64,000 nt of DNA from Mycobacterium sp. ITM-2016-00318 (GCF_002968285.2 NZ_CP134400.1:310001-374000), one strand, 5' to 3'; positions 35,277 to 44,731 are shown, counted from the first letter of the stretch. The notes: generated by a model from the letters alone, not told the origin. Program-made: numbers and translations.

Positions 35277-35729
35277 ATGGTGAAGAGCAGCTTTGTCGTG
35301 TCGTCCGCGGCCGCAGCGGCGGTGACGGCGCTCATCTCGTCCGGCGCCGCGGCGGCCACCCCTGCCGAGGGCGACGTCCAACGCACCGATCTGGCCAAGG
35401 GCACGACGAGCACGCCGATCTCGATCGTCACCAACGGGGAAGAGACGGCGTTCTACGTCCAGAGCCTCGCTCTGGCGCCCGGTGCGAGCAGCGGTTGGCA
35501 CGCCCATCCCGGGCCCGAACAGTCCGTGATCACCGAGGGCACGGTGTTCGTGCAGACCGCAGGCAACTGCATACCGGTCGCGTACTCGTCGGGTCAGACG
35601 GTTTTCCTTCCCGCCGGTGTTCCGCACATCGTCACCAATCGCGGACCCGCGGACGCCGACGTGGTGGTGACCTACACGCTGCCCGCGGACCACACGGTCC
35701 GAGACGACGCCCCGGCCGCCTGCCCCTGA
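35277..35729 (+). CDS. Exported cupin-domain protein
   Basis: 150 residues from ATG at 35277. Signal peptide KSSFVVSSAAAAAVTALISS, cleavage near AAA-TPAEG. The mature part is a single cupin: motif 1 GWHAHPGPEQSVITEGTV (metal His/His/Glu near 75-85) and motif 2 GQTVFLPAGVPHIVTNRGP with the final His. Probably a small periplasmic metal protein; substrate unknown. Two cysteines (AGNCIP and the C-terminal AACP) could form a disulfide. Confidence 0.82.
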   Translation: MVKSSFVVSSAAAAAVTALISSGAAAATPAEGDVQRTDLAKGTTSTPISIVTNGEETAFYVQSLALAPGASSGWHAHPGPEQSVITEGTVFVQTAGNCIPVAYSSGQTVFLPAGVPHIVTNRGPADADVVVTYTLPADHTVRDDAPAACP

Positions 35730-35745
35730 ACTTTCTGCGGATCGG

Positions 35746-36228
35746 TTATTGCACCTTCTGCCACAGGCAGTGACCCCGCAACTCGACGGTGAAGAGCATC
35801 GGCAGCACCCGAAGCGTCAACGGCTCTCCGGGCTCGCTCATGGAGACCTGCGGTGGCGTTCGCTCGCCCGCGGCCGTGTTGTCCAGTTGCGCGGCCTCGC
35901 ACCGACTGTCGGCGGCTTGGGGGTAGGCGACCCAATCACCGGAATCGATCTCGCGATTACGCTGTCCCTCGCCATGCAGCGTCAGCCGAGGACCGTAGGT
36001 CAGCCAGCGATCACTGTTCGGGTACGGGGAATCCGGACTGAGCCAACGAAATTCACCACCCTGATTTCGGCACTCCAGAAACGTCATCCGGTCGGGTAGT
36101 TGAGTCATCGCGCCTGCTGCGGCCGGTGCGCACGAGGCGCCCGGCTGGGGGACTGGCGCTGCGCCGGCGACGGGCGCCGCGGCGACGGCGATGCCAACCA
36201 CCGCCGCGCCGACGGACATCCGTTTCAT
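35746..36228 (-). CDS. Small exported protein, unknown function
   Basis: 160 residues. Signal peptide MKRMSVGAAVVGIAVAAAPV, cleavage near AGA-APVPQ. The mature part has cysteines at GASCAPA, FLECRNQ, DSRCEAA and HGCLWQ-like RGHCLWQ, suggesting two disulfides, plus a PDSPYPNSDRWLTYGPRLTL segment. I recognise no family. It begins 10 bases after the stop of the large DUF4185 gene on the same strand, so it is likely in its operon and exported to the same place. Confidence 0.7.
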   Translation of the reverse strand: MKRMSVGAAVVGIAVAAAPVAGAAPVPQPGASCAPAAAGAMTQLPDRMTFLECRNQGGEFRWLSPDSPYPNSDRWLTYGPRLTLHGEGQRNREIDSGDWVAYPQAADSRCEAAQLDNTAAGERTPPQVSMSEPGEPLTLRVLPMLFTVELRGHCLWQKVQ

Positions 36229-36238
36229 GTTGCCCGCG

Positions 36239-38434
36239 TCACACCTTGCTCAGGTCGGTACGCATGGTCGTCACCTGATAGTTGTCCCAGGTCGACAGGT
36301 TCCAGTAGAGATACTGCCTGTCGGCTTCGGGAACGTTCTGCGTCGAGGACCACGGGTGAATCATCGGCGCGTACGCGCCGGGCATCCGGGTGCCCGACAC
36401 CAACGTGATCGGTGCGGACCACGGTCCCTGTGGCTGACTCGCCTTGCGCATCACCACGTTGCCCGCCGAGTCGGTGGTGAGCATGATGTACTGCTTCTCG
36501 TATTCGTTGTACTGCACCGACATTTCGCCCACCTTGGGGTATGTCGTGGTCCTGAAGAAGCCGAAGAACCCGCCGCTCGTTGTTGCCGGCAGAATGGGTT
36601 TGGCCGCAGCAGGGTTGTTGGTGACCCACGACGACCCGTTCCAGTACTGATACTTGGTCGCGTCGAGGATCTGGGTCTCGTGCACCCGCGAGAGGTAGAC
36701 CGTTCCGGCTCGTCCCGACGGGGTGCCGTAGGCGTAGACCCAGCCCTGTTGGGCTTCGACCGAGCCGGCTGGCGGTTTGACCAGGGCGAACTGCTGGAAG
36801 TTCTGGTTACCCGACACGTACGGCACGGTCGAGTAACCCGGCGCGGAGGCGCGAATGCTCTCCCGTGCGACATGCCATGTCACACCGTTGTCGTCGGAGA
36901 ACGCGACACCCGAGTAATTGGTCGTCCACCGGCCGGCCGTATCCCACGACCTGACGTCCATGAACGTGGCGTACTGCCGGGAGCCGTAATCGTTGGCGTA
37001 CGGAACCGAGATGGCAGAGGTCGGGATGATCGTCACATCCGGGCCTACCGCGTAGCGTTCGTTGGCGATGACCTGCTTGAAGATGTTCTGGTTCAATTCT
37101 GAGTTGTACACCAGTGGGGCGCCGGAGAAGTCATCGGCGGTGGTGCCCGCGATCGGAACACTGCCGTTCTGGATGTACATGCCGTTGGACAGCATGTTGT
37201 CGGAGCTGCGGAACAGGAAGTTGTTACGCCACACTCCCGTGCGGACGGGGGTGCTGTTGGAGAATGTGTCTCCGAACAGCATCAACACCTGATGTTCGTT
37301 CACGGCGGTAGCGGTGTTCTCCGATATGCCGTTGTCCCACATGATTCCGAGGTCGGTGCCTCCGACGCCGAAGCGGCGTTGCGTGTCGTTGAGGCCGCCA
37401 GGACCCGTGACCTGGGTGATGATCCAGGTGTTGCCGCTGACGGCGGTCGGGGTGACCACGTAGGACGTCGACGGATCCGACGGCGCGGCCAGTGCGGCCG
37501 TCGACATATCCGTAAGGGCGAGCGCCGCGACAGGCGAGTTGCCGACGGCCGCAGTCTTCGTCAGCGTTGTCACCGACTCCGCCTCACGGCGTGCTCCCAA
37601 GGCGAGGAGCGCCATGACGATCGGTGACCCGATCGGTGCACCGGGAATGTTGGATGCCAACGCGCCGAGCCCGAAGACCGATATCAGGTTGGTCAAAAGC
37701 CTTGGTATCGCCTGAAGTTCGACGGGCGCCTCGGCCGCTGCGGTCATGACGGGAATGGAGGCTTGGTCAATTGTACCGGCGGACAAGGTTTGAAATGCGT
37801 TCTGGCTCAGGGCCACCGCGGCGTTCTGTGCAACGGCTACGGGTTGCGCGGCTTCGACGAACTTTGCGACCGCGGTGCGCCCCGTGGCAGGCGCCTCGAG
37901 ACGATTGGACACCGCCGGGAGGTGGCGGACGAACCGCTCAACGGGGTTGTTCGCGAGCGCGGACGACCTCTTCGCGGCACTCTTGGCTTCCGCGGGCACG
38001 ATGGGCTCGGCTTCCGGCTGTTCGGTCTCGTCGGGTTCTACCGGTTCGGGCACGGGATCGGTCTGGCCGGTGGCTTTCCCACTGGTGAGCGCTCCACCGG
38101 TCGATACGGCGACTCCCCGTTCCGCAGCACGCGTCAGCGAGGACAACACTTCATTTGCTCGCGAGGTCAGCGCCGTCAGCGACGGGATCTGGTTCGCCTT
38201 GGTCTTCTCGGGCGTGGTGGACACCGTCGTCGTGTTCGCGACGGGTGATTCCGGCGTCGAGGCCGAATCGTTGTTGTTGCCGTCGGTTTCGGCGGACGGC
38301 GTCGGCTCATTGGTCGTCGTATCGGATTCCGTCGGACTCGCCGAGGCCACTCCCTGGCCCGTGGCGACGGCCGCGCCGATGCCGAGAGCGACAGCTAACG
38401 CGCCGACACGCCCAATATGGTCAGATGCACTCAT
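36239..38434 (-). CDS. Secreted DUF4185 protein, candidate endo-D-arabinanase (GH183 type)
   Basis: 731 residues from ATG at 38434 (MSASDHIGRVGALAVALGIG), which opens a signal peptide with cleavage near ASA-SPTES. Residues 30-130 are Ser/Thr/Glu/Pro-rich linker. About 170-340 is Ala-rich with hydrophobic stretches. Residues ~355-731 are the DUF4185 beta-propeller-like domain (GTDLGIMWDNGISENTATAV, VLMLFGDTFSN, GVAFSDDNGVTWHVARESIR, PKVGEMSVQYNEYEKQYIML). DUF4185 has been reported as glycoside hydrolase family GH183 acting on mycobacterial D-arabinan; activity here is inferred from the family. Expected to act on arabinogalactan or lipoarabinomannan outside the membrane. Confidence 0.78.
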   Translation of the reverse strand: MSASDHIGRVGALAVALGIGAAVATGQGVASASPTESDTTTNEPTPSAETDGNNNDSASTPESPVANTTTVSTTPEKTKANQIPSLTALTSRANEVLSSLTRAAERGVAVSTGGALTSGKATGQTDPVPEPVEPDETEQPEAEPIVPAEAKSAAKRSSALANNPVERFVRHLPAVSNRLEAPATGRTAVAKFVEAAQPVAVAQNAAVALSQNAFQTLSAGTIDQASIPVMTAAAEAPVELQAIPRLLTNLISVFGLGALASNIPGAPIGSPIVMALLALGARREAESVTTLTKTAAVGNSPVAALALTDMSTAALAAPSDPSTSYVVTPTAVSGNTWIITQVTGPGGLNDTQRRFGVGGTDLGIMWDNGISENTATAVNEHQVLMLFGDTFSNSTPVRTGVWRNNFLFRSSDNMLSNGMYIQNGSVPIAGTTADDFSGAPLVYNSELNQNIFKQVIANERYAVGPDVTIIPTSAISVPYANDYGSRQYATFMDVRSWDTAGRWTTNYSGVAFSDDNGVTWHVARESIRASAPGYSTVPYVSGNQNFQQFALVKPPAGSVEAQQGWVYAYGTPSGRAGTVYLSRVHETQILDATKYQYWNGSSWVTNNPAAAKPILPATTSGGFFGFFRTTTYPKVGEMSVQYNEYEKQYIMLTTDSAGNVVMRKASQPQGPWSAPITLVSGTRMPGAYAPMIHPWSSTQNVPEADRQYLYWNLSTWDNYQVTTMRTDLSKV

Positions 38435-38596
38435 CGTCAACCCTAAATTATTGATGAATCCCCAGACCTGCATGAAGTGTGTCACTCCAGCCACCGAATT
38501 TCTCGATTTTCACAAACGTCACTTAATGCTTGTGATCGGACGGCCGCGAGTAAATTCGACATCAGAAGGTCAAGTTCGCTTCAAAGGAGGCCTTCG

Positions 38597-38866
38597 ATGA
38601 AAAGTAATCTCCGCCGCCTCGGGACTGTCGTCACTGTAGGGCTCGCGCCACTCGCATGGGTCACGGTGCTGACTCCGGGGATCGGCAATGCGATCGAGTG
38701 CGGATACGGCACCGTGTTCGACCCGCCGTCCAACACCTGTGTCGGCGCACCCGCGCCACCGCCACCACCCCCGCCCCCACCGGCATGGAACGGGGACATC
38801 ACACCGTACTTTTCGGTGGGGATCTGCGCGCCCATCCCGTTCGTCGCGCTATGCACCGGTATCTGA
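38597..38866 (+). CDS. Small secreted proline-rich protein
   Basis: 89 residues from ATG at 38597 with the strong site AAAGGAGG seven bases upstream. Signal peptide KSNLRRLGTVVTVGLAPLAW and cleavage near GNA-IECG. The mature part is ~58 residues: CGYGTVFDPPSNTCVGAPAP, a run of nine or more prolines, then DITPYFSVGICAPIPFVALC. Four cysteines could give two disulfides around the proline hinge. It resembles short secreted mycobacterial proteins with the CGxGTVFDPPxNTCV start. Function unknown. Confidence 0.75.
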   Translation: MKSNLRRLGTVVTVGLAPLAWVTVLTPGIGNAIECGYGTVFDPPSNTCVGAPAPPPPPPPPPAWNGDITPYFSVGICAPIPFVALCTGI

Positions 38867-38981
38867 CCGTTCTGCCACCGCGACAATTTTGCTAGAAGAC
38901 TGGTGCCCCTTCGCTGTCTATGCCACGATGGTCGATAATTCCTGCCGTTCATCGGTGCAGGTATACAGGTAAGGACACAAA

Positions 38982-39278
38982 ATGCGGACACAGAGCCGTT
39001 TGCCTCGCCGATTCGCTATGGTTGCCGGTTTGGGAGCTCTCGCGGCCATGGGCATGATCACCGCCGGTTGCGCGAAGGAAGAGGAGAAGGCCCCGGAGAC
39101 CTCGACGACGACCACCACGTCGACCACGACATCGCCCGCCGCTGCGCCAACGGAGACCCAGAAGGCGCCGCGCATCGATCCTCAGGCGCCGAACCTTTTC
39201 ACACCGCCCGTCAAGGCGCCGCCGCCCTCACAGGTTCAGCCCGGCGAACACGGGCGCCACGTGACCAACGGCTCCTAA
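38982..39278 (+). CDS. Small lipoprotein, Thr-rich
   Basis: 98 residues from ATG at 38982. A twin-Arg-like basic start (RTQSRLPRRFAMVAGLGALA) leads to the lipobox ITAGC, so Cys-30 should be lipidated. The mature part is short and disordered: KEEEKAPETSTTTTTSTTTS followed by a proline-rich end (NLFTPPVKAPPPSQVQPGEH). No domain is seen. The Thr run is a likely O-mannosylation site. It lies 13 bases upstream of the lipoprotein protease gene on the same strand, so the two may be one unit. Confidence 0.75.
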   Translation: MRTQSRLPRRFAMVAGLGALAAMGMITAGCAKEEEKAPETSTTTTTSTTTSPAAAPTETQKAPRIDPQAPNLFTPPVKAPPPSQVQPGEHGRHVTNGS

Positions 39279-39291
39279 AGCCATACACACA

Positions 39292-40881
39292 ATGCGGCGT
39301 CGTTTTCCGGCGCTCGTTGCCGCGTCGTCACTGGTCGTCGCGTCCGGGTTGGCTGCGGGTTGCGCGCCGACCGGTTCGGCGGTCATCGGCGGCCCGTTCG
39401 CGGCGTTGCTCGCCGACTCGACCGACCTCGGCCCGTCGCGCGCGGTCGGTGCGCAGTTGACCGTCACCCTGCCCGGTTCCGCTCGCCCGGACGGCTTGAT
39501 GGACTGGGCGATCGCCCGAGATCTTCGGGTGCGCTGGCGGGCAGGCGACCAGTGGGCTGTCGTTGAGGGTGACGCGGGCGATGTGGCCGAGGCCTTCGAT
39601 GTGCCGGTGCACGACTACCGAGGGCCGAAGGGTCAGGAGTTCTACGCCTCGCCCGAGCAGCCGGCGGTGCCGACCGGACTCGAGCAGGGTGTTACCGCGC
39701 TCGGCCGGATCATGAGCTACATGCCGCATCGAACGAAGAAACCGGACGTTCTTGCGCGCGATGTCCAGAAGGGTGGGTTGACCCCGCCGGGCTTGCTGGA
39801 TGCGTACAACGCCGATCCGCTGGTGAAGGAGGGGCACTCCGGTAAGGGCGAGACCATCGTCTTCTTCGAGTTCGACGGCTTCGACCAGAAGGACCTCGAC
39901 GAATTCTCCGACACATCGGGGTTGCCGCGGTTCACGCCCGAAGTGATCGGTGGCGTCGCGGAGAAATCCTACGGTGAGACGGCGATGGATCTGCAAGTCG
40001 CGCATGCTATTGCCCCCGATGCGCACCTGGTCTACGTCAACGCCAGGCCAACGCTGGAAGGCGACGGCGGCTACGAGAAGATCGGTCGAATGTTCTCCGA
40101 CGCCGACCGGCGATTCCCCGGAGCGGTGTGGAGCCTGTCGATCGGCTGGGCGTGTGACAAGTTCGTCAACGCCGCCGATCTCGCCCCCGCCGAAGCCGCA
40201 CTGATCAAGGCGCAGAGAAACGGCACGACGGCGTTCGACGCGACCGGTGACAACGCCGGTCTCGAATGCAAGGGCGCCGACGAGTGGTCCTCACCTCCTG
40301 GGCCTGACGACGTCGGGTTGGACGCGGTTTCGTCGTTGCCGACGATGACCGCAGTCGGTGCGACGACGTTGTCGACCGGACCTCGTGGCCAGTGGCTGGC
40401 GGAATACGCGTGGTTCGACGCACCGTTGTCCCAAGGAACCAGCGGCGGCGTTTCGACGCTGTACGCGCGACCGAAATGGCAGGATCAGCTGGCGGCGGGA
40501 CGAGATACGGAGCAGCGCAGGCTATCTCCTGACGTCTCCGCAGTCGGAGATCCGTTCACGGGCGTGCGCTTCATCTTCGGGCAGAACGAGTACGTCGGAG
40601 CAGGCACATCCCAGGCGGCGCCGATCTGGGCCGCGCTGGCGGTGCTGATGAACCAGTACCTCAAAGCCAACGGTGGACGACAGCTGGGTAACGCGAACCC
40701 GCTCCTGTATCGGGTCGCAGCAGGTGCGGATCTGCCTGGATTCCGCGATGTCGGATTGGGCGGCAACGCAGTTCATCTCGCCGGGCCCGGCTACGACCTC
40801 GTCACAGGGCTTGGCAGTCCCAACACCTACAACCTCGCTCAGAACATTCTGAAGATTCAACTGCAGGCAGCGCCCGGATGA
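39292..40881 (+). CDS. Lipoprotein sedolisin (S53 serine carboxyl peptidase)
   Basis: 529 residues. Lipobox SGLAAGC (Cys-24) follows a basic start. Residues ~50-150 are a pro-kumamolisin-like activation domain. The catalytic domain has GETAMDLQVAHAI with Glu near 229 and Asp near 233, the oxyanion Asp in TAFDATGDNAG, and the nucleophile in GAGTSQAAPIWAALAV (Ser near 440). Calcium-site residues follow in FRDVGLGGNA and GYDLVTGLGSP. Acid-active endopeptidase anchored outside the membrane; substrate unknown. Its TGA overlaps the ATG of the next gene (ATGA), so the membrane protein downstream is translationally coupled. Confidence 0.88.
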   Translation: MRRRFPALVAASSLVVASGLAAGCAPTGSAVIGGPFAALLADSTDLGPSRAVGAQLTVTLPGSARPDGLMDWAIARDLRVRWRAGDQWAVVEGDAGDVAEAFDVPVHDYRGPKGQEFYASPEQPAVPTGLEQGVTALGRIMSYMPHRTKKPDVLARDVQKGGLTPPGLLDAYNADPLVKEGHSGKGETIVFFEFDGFDQKDLDEFSDTSGLPRFTPEVIGGVAEKSYGETAMDLQVAHAIAPDAHLVYVNARPTLEGDGGYEKIGRMFSDADRRFPGAVWSLSIGWACDKFVNAADLAPAEAALIKAQRNGTTAFDATGDNAGLECKGADEWSSPPGPDDVGLDAVSSLPTMTAVGATTLSTGPRGQWLAEYAWFDAPLSQGTSGGVSTLYARPKWQDQLAAGRDTEQRRLSPDVSAVGDPFTGVRFIFGQNEYVGAGTSQAAPIWAALAVLMNQYLKANGGRQLGNANPLLYRVAAGADLPGFRDVGLGGNAVHLAGPGYDLVTGLGSPNTYNLAQNILKIQLQAAPG

Positions 40882-42464
40882 CAGAAGGGCCGTTGGCCCG
40901 CCTGCGGGTGGAGGCGTATGTGCCTGCGCCGGACGAGCCGGTGGTGCGGCTGTCCGTGGCGAGCTCCCTGTTCCCACTTCTTTCGCAACGCTCTCGCGCG
41001 GCTTTCCGGGCCGGCCTGGCCGTCATCTTCTTGCTGTTGGTCATTCTCGGGCTGCTGCGGTGGCAGGCGCCGATGATCGCGATCAGTGCCCTTGCCCTGC
41101 CTTTGATATTCCTGCTCTACCTGTATGAGACGGACAGGCACCACGTTTCGATGTTTCGTGTGCTGGTACCGACTGCACTGCTTGGCATCGGGCTCGGTGT
41201 CTGCTGGGCGTCGGCGACCGGCTCGCTGGTGTCCGCCTTCTACGACGTTTCCCCGGCAGACAGGGAATCCAGGAGGCTGGCGGTGCTCGCCGGCATCGGG
41301 GTTCCGGTCGGTGGAGCGATCCTGATGCTCGTGCCAGTGCTGGTGATGCGGTTCGCCCGTCCCACGCGAGACTCGTTGCACGGCTTCGTCATCGGATCGC
41401 TTGGCGCAATCTGCTTCACCGCCGCCGCGACGCTGGTCCGGCTCGCGCCGCAGTTCGCGACAGGACTGGTCGCACGTGACCGCCCTGCCAGCGTGCTGCT
41501 GATTCAGGCCGGCGTCCAAGGTGTCGCCGCGCCGGTAACCGCGGCGGCGCTGGGCGGACTGGTCGGAGCGGCACTGTGTTTCGGCGGTCGGAGTCTCGTG
41601 GCGTCGAGCGTGCTGGTGACCCTGGCGCTCTACGCCGTGCTCGGCGTCACGGAAGTCGCCCCGGCATTGGAGGGGCTCCATCTCGGTGCCCACCTGATGA
41701 TCACCGTTCTCGCCGTGCTCGCGCTGCGAATCGGATTGCAGTACTGCCTACTCAATGAGGGACGGGATGCGGCGCGAAGCACGCGTTGGGGCGATGCACC
41801 GGTGCGCCAGGCCGATACCGGTCGGCTCTTCACGGCCTTGGCTGCGGGCCTCGTGGTTGCGGTTGCGGCCGGTGTGACCGCGTCGGTTCTGGCGACACCA
41901 CTGCGTCCGCGGTACACCTGCCCGCCCGATTGCGGGCGTCCGCCGATCGGAGCGCCGATCGACGCGAACCCGCGGTTCGTCGCCGATGGCGGTGAGTTTT
42001 CAGTGCAGTACCCGGGCCCGGGGTCGCTGTACAAGGCCACGCTGTACCCGGACTGGGTCGCGTTGGAGTATGCCGGGGGCGACACCGGAACCCTCGATCT
42101 GTGGGGCGAGCCTGCCGAAAAGCGCACGGCCAAGCAGGTCATCGACCAGATGATCGCCGAGTACTACCCGGACGCCACGCTTCACTACGAGATCCCCAAT
42201 GCGATGGTCGGTTACGAGCTGGGATACGGCGGCGTATTCGACCAGTACCCGCAGGATTCCAGCGGCACGTTCACCCGTCTCCGGTTGGTCGCGCTCAGCG
42301 CGATCCAGAACGACTATGCGCTGGTGGCGCTGGCGGTCGGTCCGTACCACGAATTCACGCCGGATTTCGGGACCGGTCACCCGTCGGGGGCCAACCTCGC
42401 TCTCGCCCTCGATATGGGCAAGTACGTCAACAGCTTTCGCTGGGTCATTGGTCCTGCTGCGTGA
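40878..42464 (+). CDS. Polytopic membrane protein with C-terminal outer domain
   Basis: 528 residues. A ~40-residue cytoplasmic start, then about eight hydrophobic segments between 43 and 275, a linker, a further helix near 313-335 (LFTALAAGLVVAVAAGVTAS), then ~190 outer residues. The outer part begins with CPPDCGRPPIGAPIDANPRF and continues with VADGGEFSVQYPGPGSLYKA and VIDQMIAEYYPDATLHYEIP; this resembles a small alpha-beta binding domain. I recognise no family. Coupled translation with the sedolisin suggests that it is a partner or substrate of the protease. Confidence 0.7.
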   Translation: MTEGPLARLRVEAYVPAPDEPVVRLSVASSLFPLLSQRSRAAFRAGLAVIFLLLVILGLLRWQAPMIAISALALPLIFLLYLYETDRHHVSMFRVLVPTALLGIGLGVCWASATGSLVSAFYDVSPADRESRRLAVLAGIGVPVGGAILMLVPVLVMRFARPTRDSLHGFVIGSLGAICFTAAATLVRLAPQFATGLVARDRPASVLLIQAGVQGVAAPVTAAALGGLVGAALCFGGRSLVASSVLVTLALYAVLGVTEVAPALEGLHLGAHLMITVLAVLALRIGLQYCLLNEGRDAARSTRWGDAPVRQADTGRLFTALAAGLVVAVAAGVTASVLATPLRPRYTCPPDCGRPPIGAPIDANPRFVADGGEFSVQYPGPGSLYKATLYPDWVALEYAGGDTGTLDLWGEPAEKRTAKQVIDQMIAEYYPDATLHYEIPNAMVGYELGYGGVFDQYPQDSSGTFTRLRLVALSAIQNDYALVALAVGPYHEFTPDFGTGHPSGANLALALDMGKYVNSFRWVIGPAA

Positions 42465-42468
42465 GCGG

Positions 42469-43686
42469 CTAGGCGGCGGTGAACGTGACGGGCATCGAGT
42501 GGATTCCGTTCATCAGGTTCGACCGCACCCGCTCGACGGGACCGGCGAGTTCGAGGTCCGTCAAGCGGGCCAGCACCTCGGGAATGATCGCGCTCGCCTC
42601 GACGCGCGCCAGGTTGGCGCCGAGGCAGAAATGAGTTCCGCCGCCGCCGAACGCGAGGTGAGGATTCGGAGCGCGGCCGATGTCGAAGCGGTCGGGATCG
42701 TCGAAGTGGTTCTCGTCGCGGTTGGCGGACGGATAGAACATCGCCGCCCGATCGCCTGCCTTCACCGGGATCCCACCCAACTCGCTGTCTCTCGTCGCCG
42801 TGCGGACAAACGCCGTGACCGGGGTGGTGAAGCGCAGCATCTCCTCGATGGCGGTCGGCAGCAGCGAGGGGTCGGCGACAAGGCGCGCCCGTTCGGCGGG
42901 GTGCTCCATCAGCGCGAGGATGCCCGACGCGACGAGGTTGCGCGTCGTGTCTCCGCCGGCGTTGATAAGGAGGAGGAAGAACATGTTGAACTCGAGATCG
43001 CTGAGGCGCTCGCCGTCGACCTCTGCGTTCAACAAGGCAGTGGCGATGTCGTCGCCGGGATTCGCCCGCTTTCGCTCCGCGAGCTCGGTGCCGTACTGAA
43101 ACATCTGCAGCTGCGCTTCGATCACCTGCGTCTGCACGGCGTCGCCGACGGCACCCGAGTTCATGATCTCGGTCAGCTCGTAGAGCCGTCGGCCGTCCTC
43201 CAGCGGTATGCCGAGAAGTTCGGCGATCACGTAGGAGGGCAGTGCGCCTGCGACGTCGTTGACGAAATCGCACTCGCCGCGCTCGGCGACGTTGTCGACG
43301 ATCTGGCGGGCCATGTCCGCGACGTGATCGTTGAGGCGTGCGACCCGTCGCGGGGTGAAGCCCTTGCTGACAAGCGCGCGGAGCTGGGTGTGACGAGGCG
43401 GGTCCATCGTCAGCAGCATCAGCGAGAGCTGGAACTCCTCATGCTCGCCGAGCAGGTCGAAGAAGACGCCCGCGGTCTGCGACGACCACGTTGCGCTGTC
43501 TCTCGAGACGGCCAGGATCTCGTCGTAGCCCGTCAGGGCAAGGAAGCCGGGTCCGTCTTTGTACGGGTGCCACGCGACCGGCGCGCAACGCCGAAGCTCG
43601 CTGAAGGCGTCGAGGGGCATGCCGGATAGGTAGGTGTCCGGATCGGCGAGGTCGACGCCGCCGATGGTGATGGCATCTCGAGCCAC
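42469..43686 (-). CDS. Cytochrome P450
   Basis: 405 residues from GTG at 43686 (ARDAITIGGVDLADPDTYL). Haem-thiolate loop FGGGGTHFCLGANLARVE (Cys near 354), I-helix LINAGGDTTRNLVASG (about 240-248) with the oxygen-activating acid-Thr pair, ExxR in IEEMLRFTTP. Bacterial class I type: needs a ferredoxin and reductase, none of which is adjacent. Sequence style (ALTGYDEILAVSRD, MLLTMDPPRHTQLRALVSK) fits mycobacterial P450s acting on steroids or fatty acids, but the substrate cannot be inferred. Confidence 0.9.
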   Translation of the reverse strand: MARDAITIGGVDLADPDTYLSGMPLDAFSELRRCAPVAWHPYKDGPGFLALTGYDEILAVSRDSATWSSQTAGVFFDLLGEHEEFQLSLMLLTMDPPRHTQLRALVSKGFTPRRVARLNDHVADMARQIVDNVAERGECDFVNDVAGALPSYVIAELLGIPLEDGRRLYELTEIMNSGAVGDAVQTQVIEAQLQMFQYGTELAERKRANPGDDIATALLNAEVDGERLSDLEFNMFFLLLINAGGDTTRNLVASGILALMEHPAERARLVADPSLLPTAIEEMLRFTTPVTAFVRTATRDSELGGIPVKAGDRAAMFYPSANRDENHFDDPDRFDIGRAPNPHLAFGGGGTHFCLGANLARVEASAIIPEVLARLTDLELAGPVERVRSNLMNGIHSMPVTFTAA

Positions 43687-43952
43687 GTGAGACAGTCTGA
43701 CCGACAGCAGCGATCGAGGGACGACATCGAACCGGCCGAGTGAGAAACTGCCGGCTCGGTAAGGCACCCGGCCGATTCGACGCTGTGACGTACGCTACGC
43801 GGCTGATCTCGCCGGCAACGCGCCGCCGCCCCGCTGAGCTGGGAAAACGTTACCTTTTCGTGATCATTGCTGGTCGGCGGACTGACAGCGCTTTCTAAGG
43901 GTTCTTTGAGGGAAGATGAACATTTCATTCTTTGCTCGTATGGTGCTACGTG

Positions 43953-44651
43953 ATGGGGAGGCACAGTGTCGCTCGGCGCCGACGGATAACGCCGTCGGTC
44001 GTCCCCGCGGCGGCAGTGATCGCGCCCTACGCTCTCCTCCTTGCCGCTGGTGGCGATGTGTCGGTTCCCGCGCCTGTGCACGAGGCCGACACGAGCGATC
44101 AGGTCGTTGAGGACTTGCGCCCCGCGGAGGTCGTCGCCTCGGCACCGGACACCTTGTTGGCGACGACGACCGCGCCCGCGCCCGCCAGCGTCGAGCCGGC
44201 GGCCGGAGTCGAGCAGATCCAGTTCGCGGCGGCGTCGAGGTACCGGGTCTACAACCGCGAGGCGGAGCGAGTACTGCCCGTCGGAATAGCGCCGGAGAAG
44301 GGTCTTCAGGTCAAGACCATTCTTGTCGCGCGAAGCATCAGCGCGTTGTTCCCCGAGATCCAGCAGATCGGTGGAGTCCGGCCGGATGCGCTTCAGTGGC
44401 ACCCCAACGGCTTGGCGCTCGACGTGATGATTCCGAACCCGACATCGGCGGCGGGCATCGCGCTGGGGAACCGGATCGTCCAGTACGCACTCGAGAATGC
44501 GGATCGGTTCGGTCTGCAGGACTGCATCTGGCGCGGCATGTACTACACGCCCGGTGGCGCGAAGGCCGGCGGCTATGGCCACTACGACCACGTCCACATC
44601 ACGACACGCGGTGGCGGATACCCCACCGGCGACGAGGTCTACATCCGCTGA
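43953..44651 (+). CDS. Exported protein with ARB_07466-like C-terminal domain (Rv0320-like)
   Basis: 232 residues from ATG at 43953 (MGRHSVARRRRITPSVV); GTG-ATG alternatives lie just upstream. A basic start and hydrophobic segment VPAAAVIAPYALLLAAGGDV act as a signal or anchor, followed by an Ala/Pro linker. The C-terminal ~115 residues form the domain with WHPNGLALDVMIPNP, NRIVQYALENADRFGLQDCI and GGYGHYDHVHITTRGGG, where His and Asp could bind a metal, as in peptidoglycan-binding or peptidase-like proteins. Expected at the cell wall. Position and size resemble Rv0320. Confidence 0.75.
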   Translation: MGRHSVARRRRITPSVVPAAAVIAPYALLLAAGGDVSVPAPVHEADTSDQVVEDLRPAEVVASAPDTLLATTTAPAPASVEPAAGVEQIQFAAASRYRVYNREAERVLPVGIAPEKGLQVKTILVARSISALFPEIQQIGGVRPDALQWHPNGLALDVMIPNPTSAAGIALGNRIVQYALENADRFGLQDCIWRGMYYTPGGAKAGGYGHYDHVHITTRGGGYPTGDEVYIR

Positions 44652-44731
44652 CCCTGCCACGCAGAACATGACGGTCAAAGGCGTCGGCGCAGTCGGCACG
44701 ATCGGACGATACTGCCGGTACTCGGGCGACG

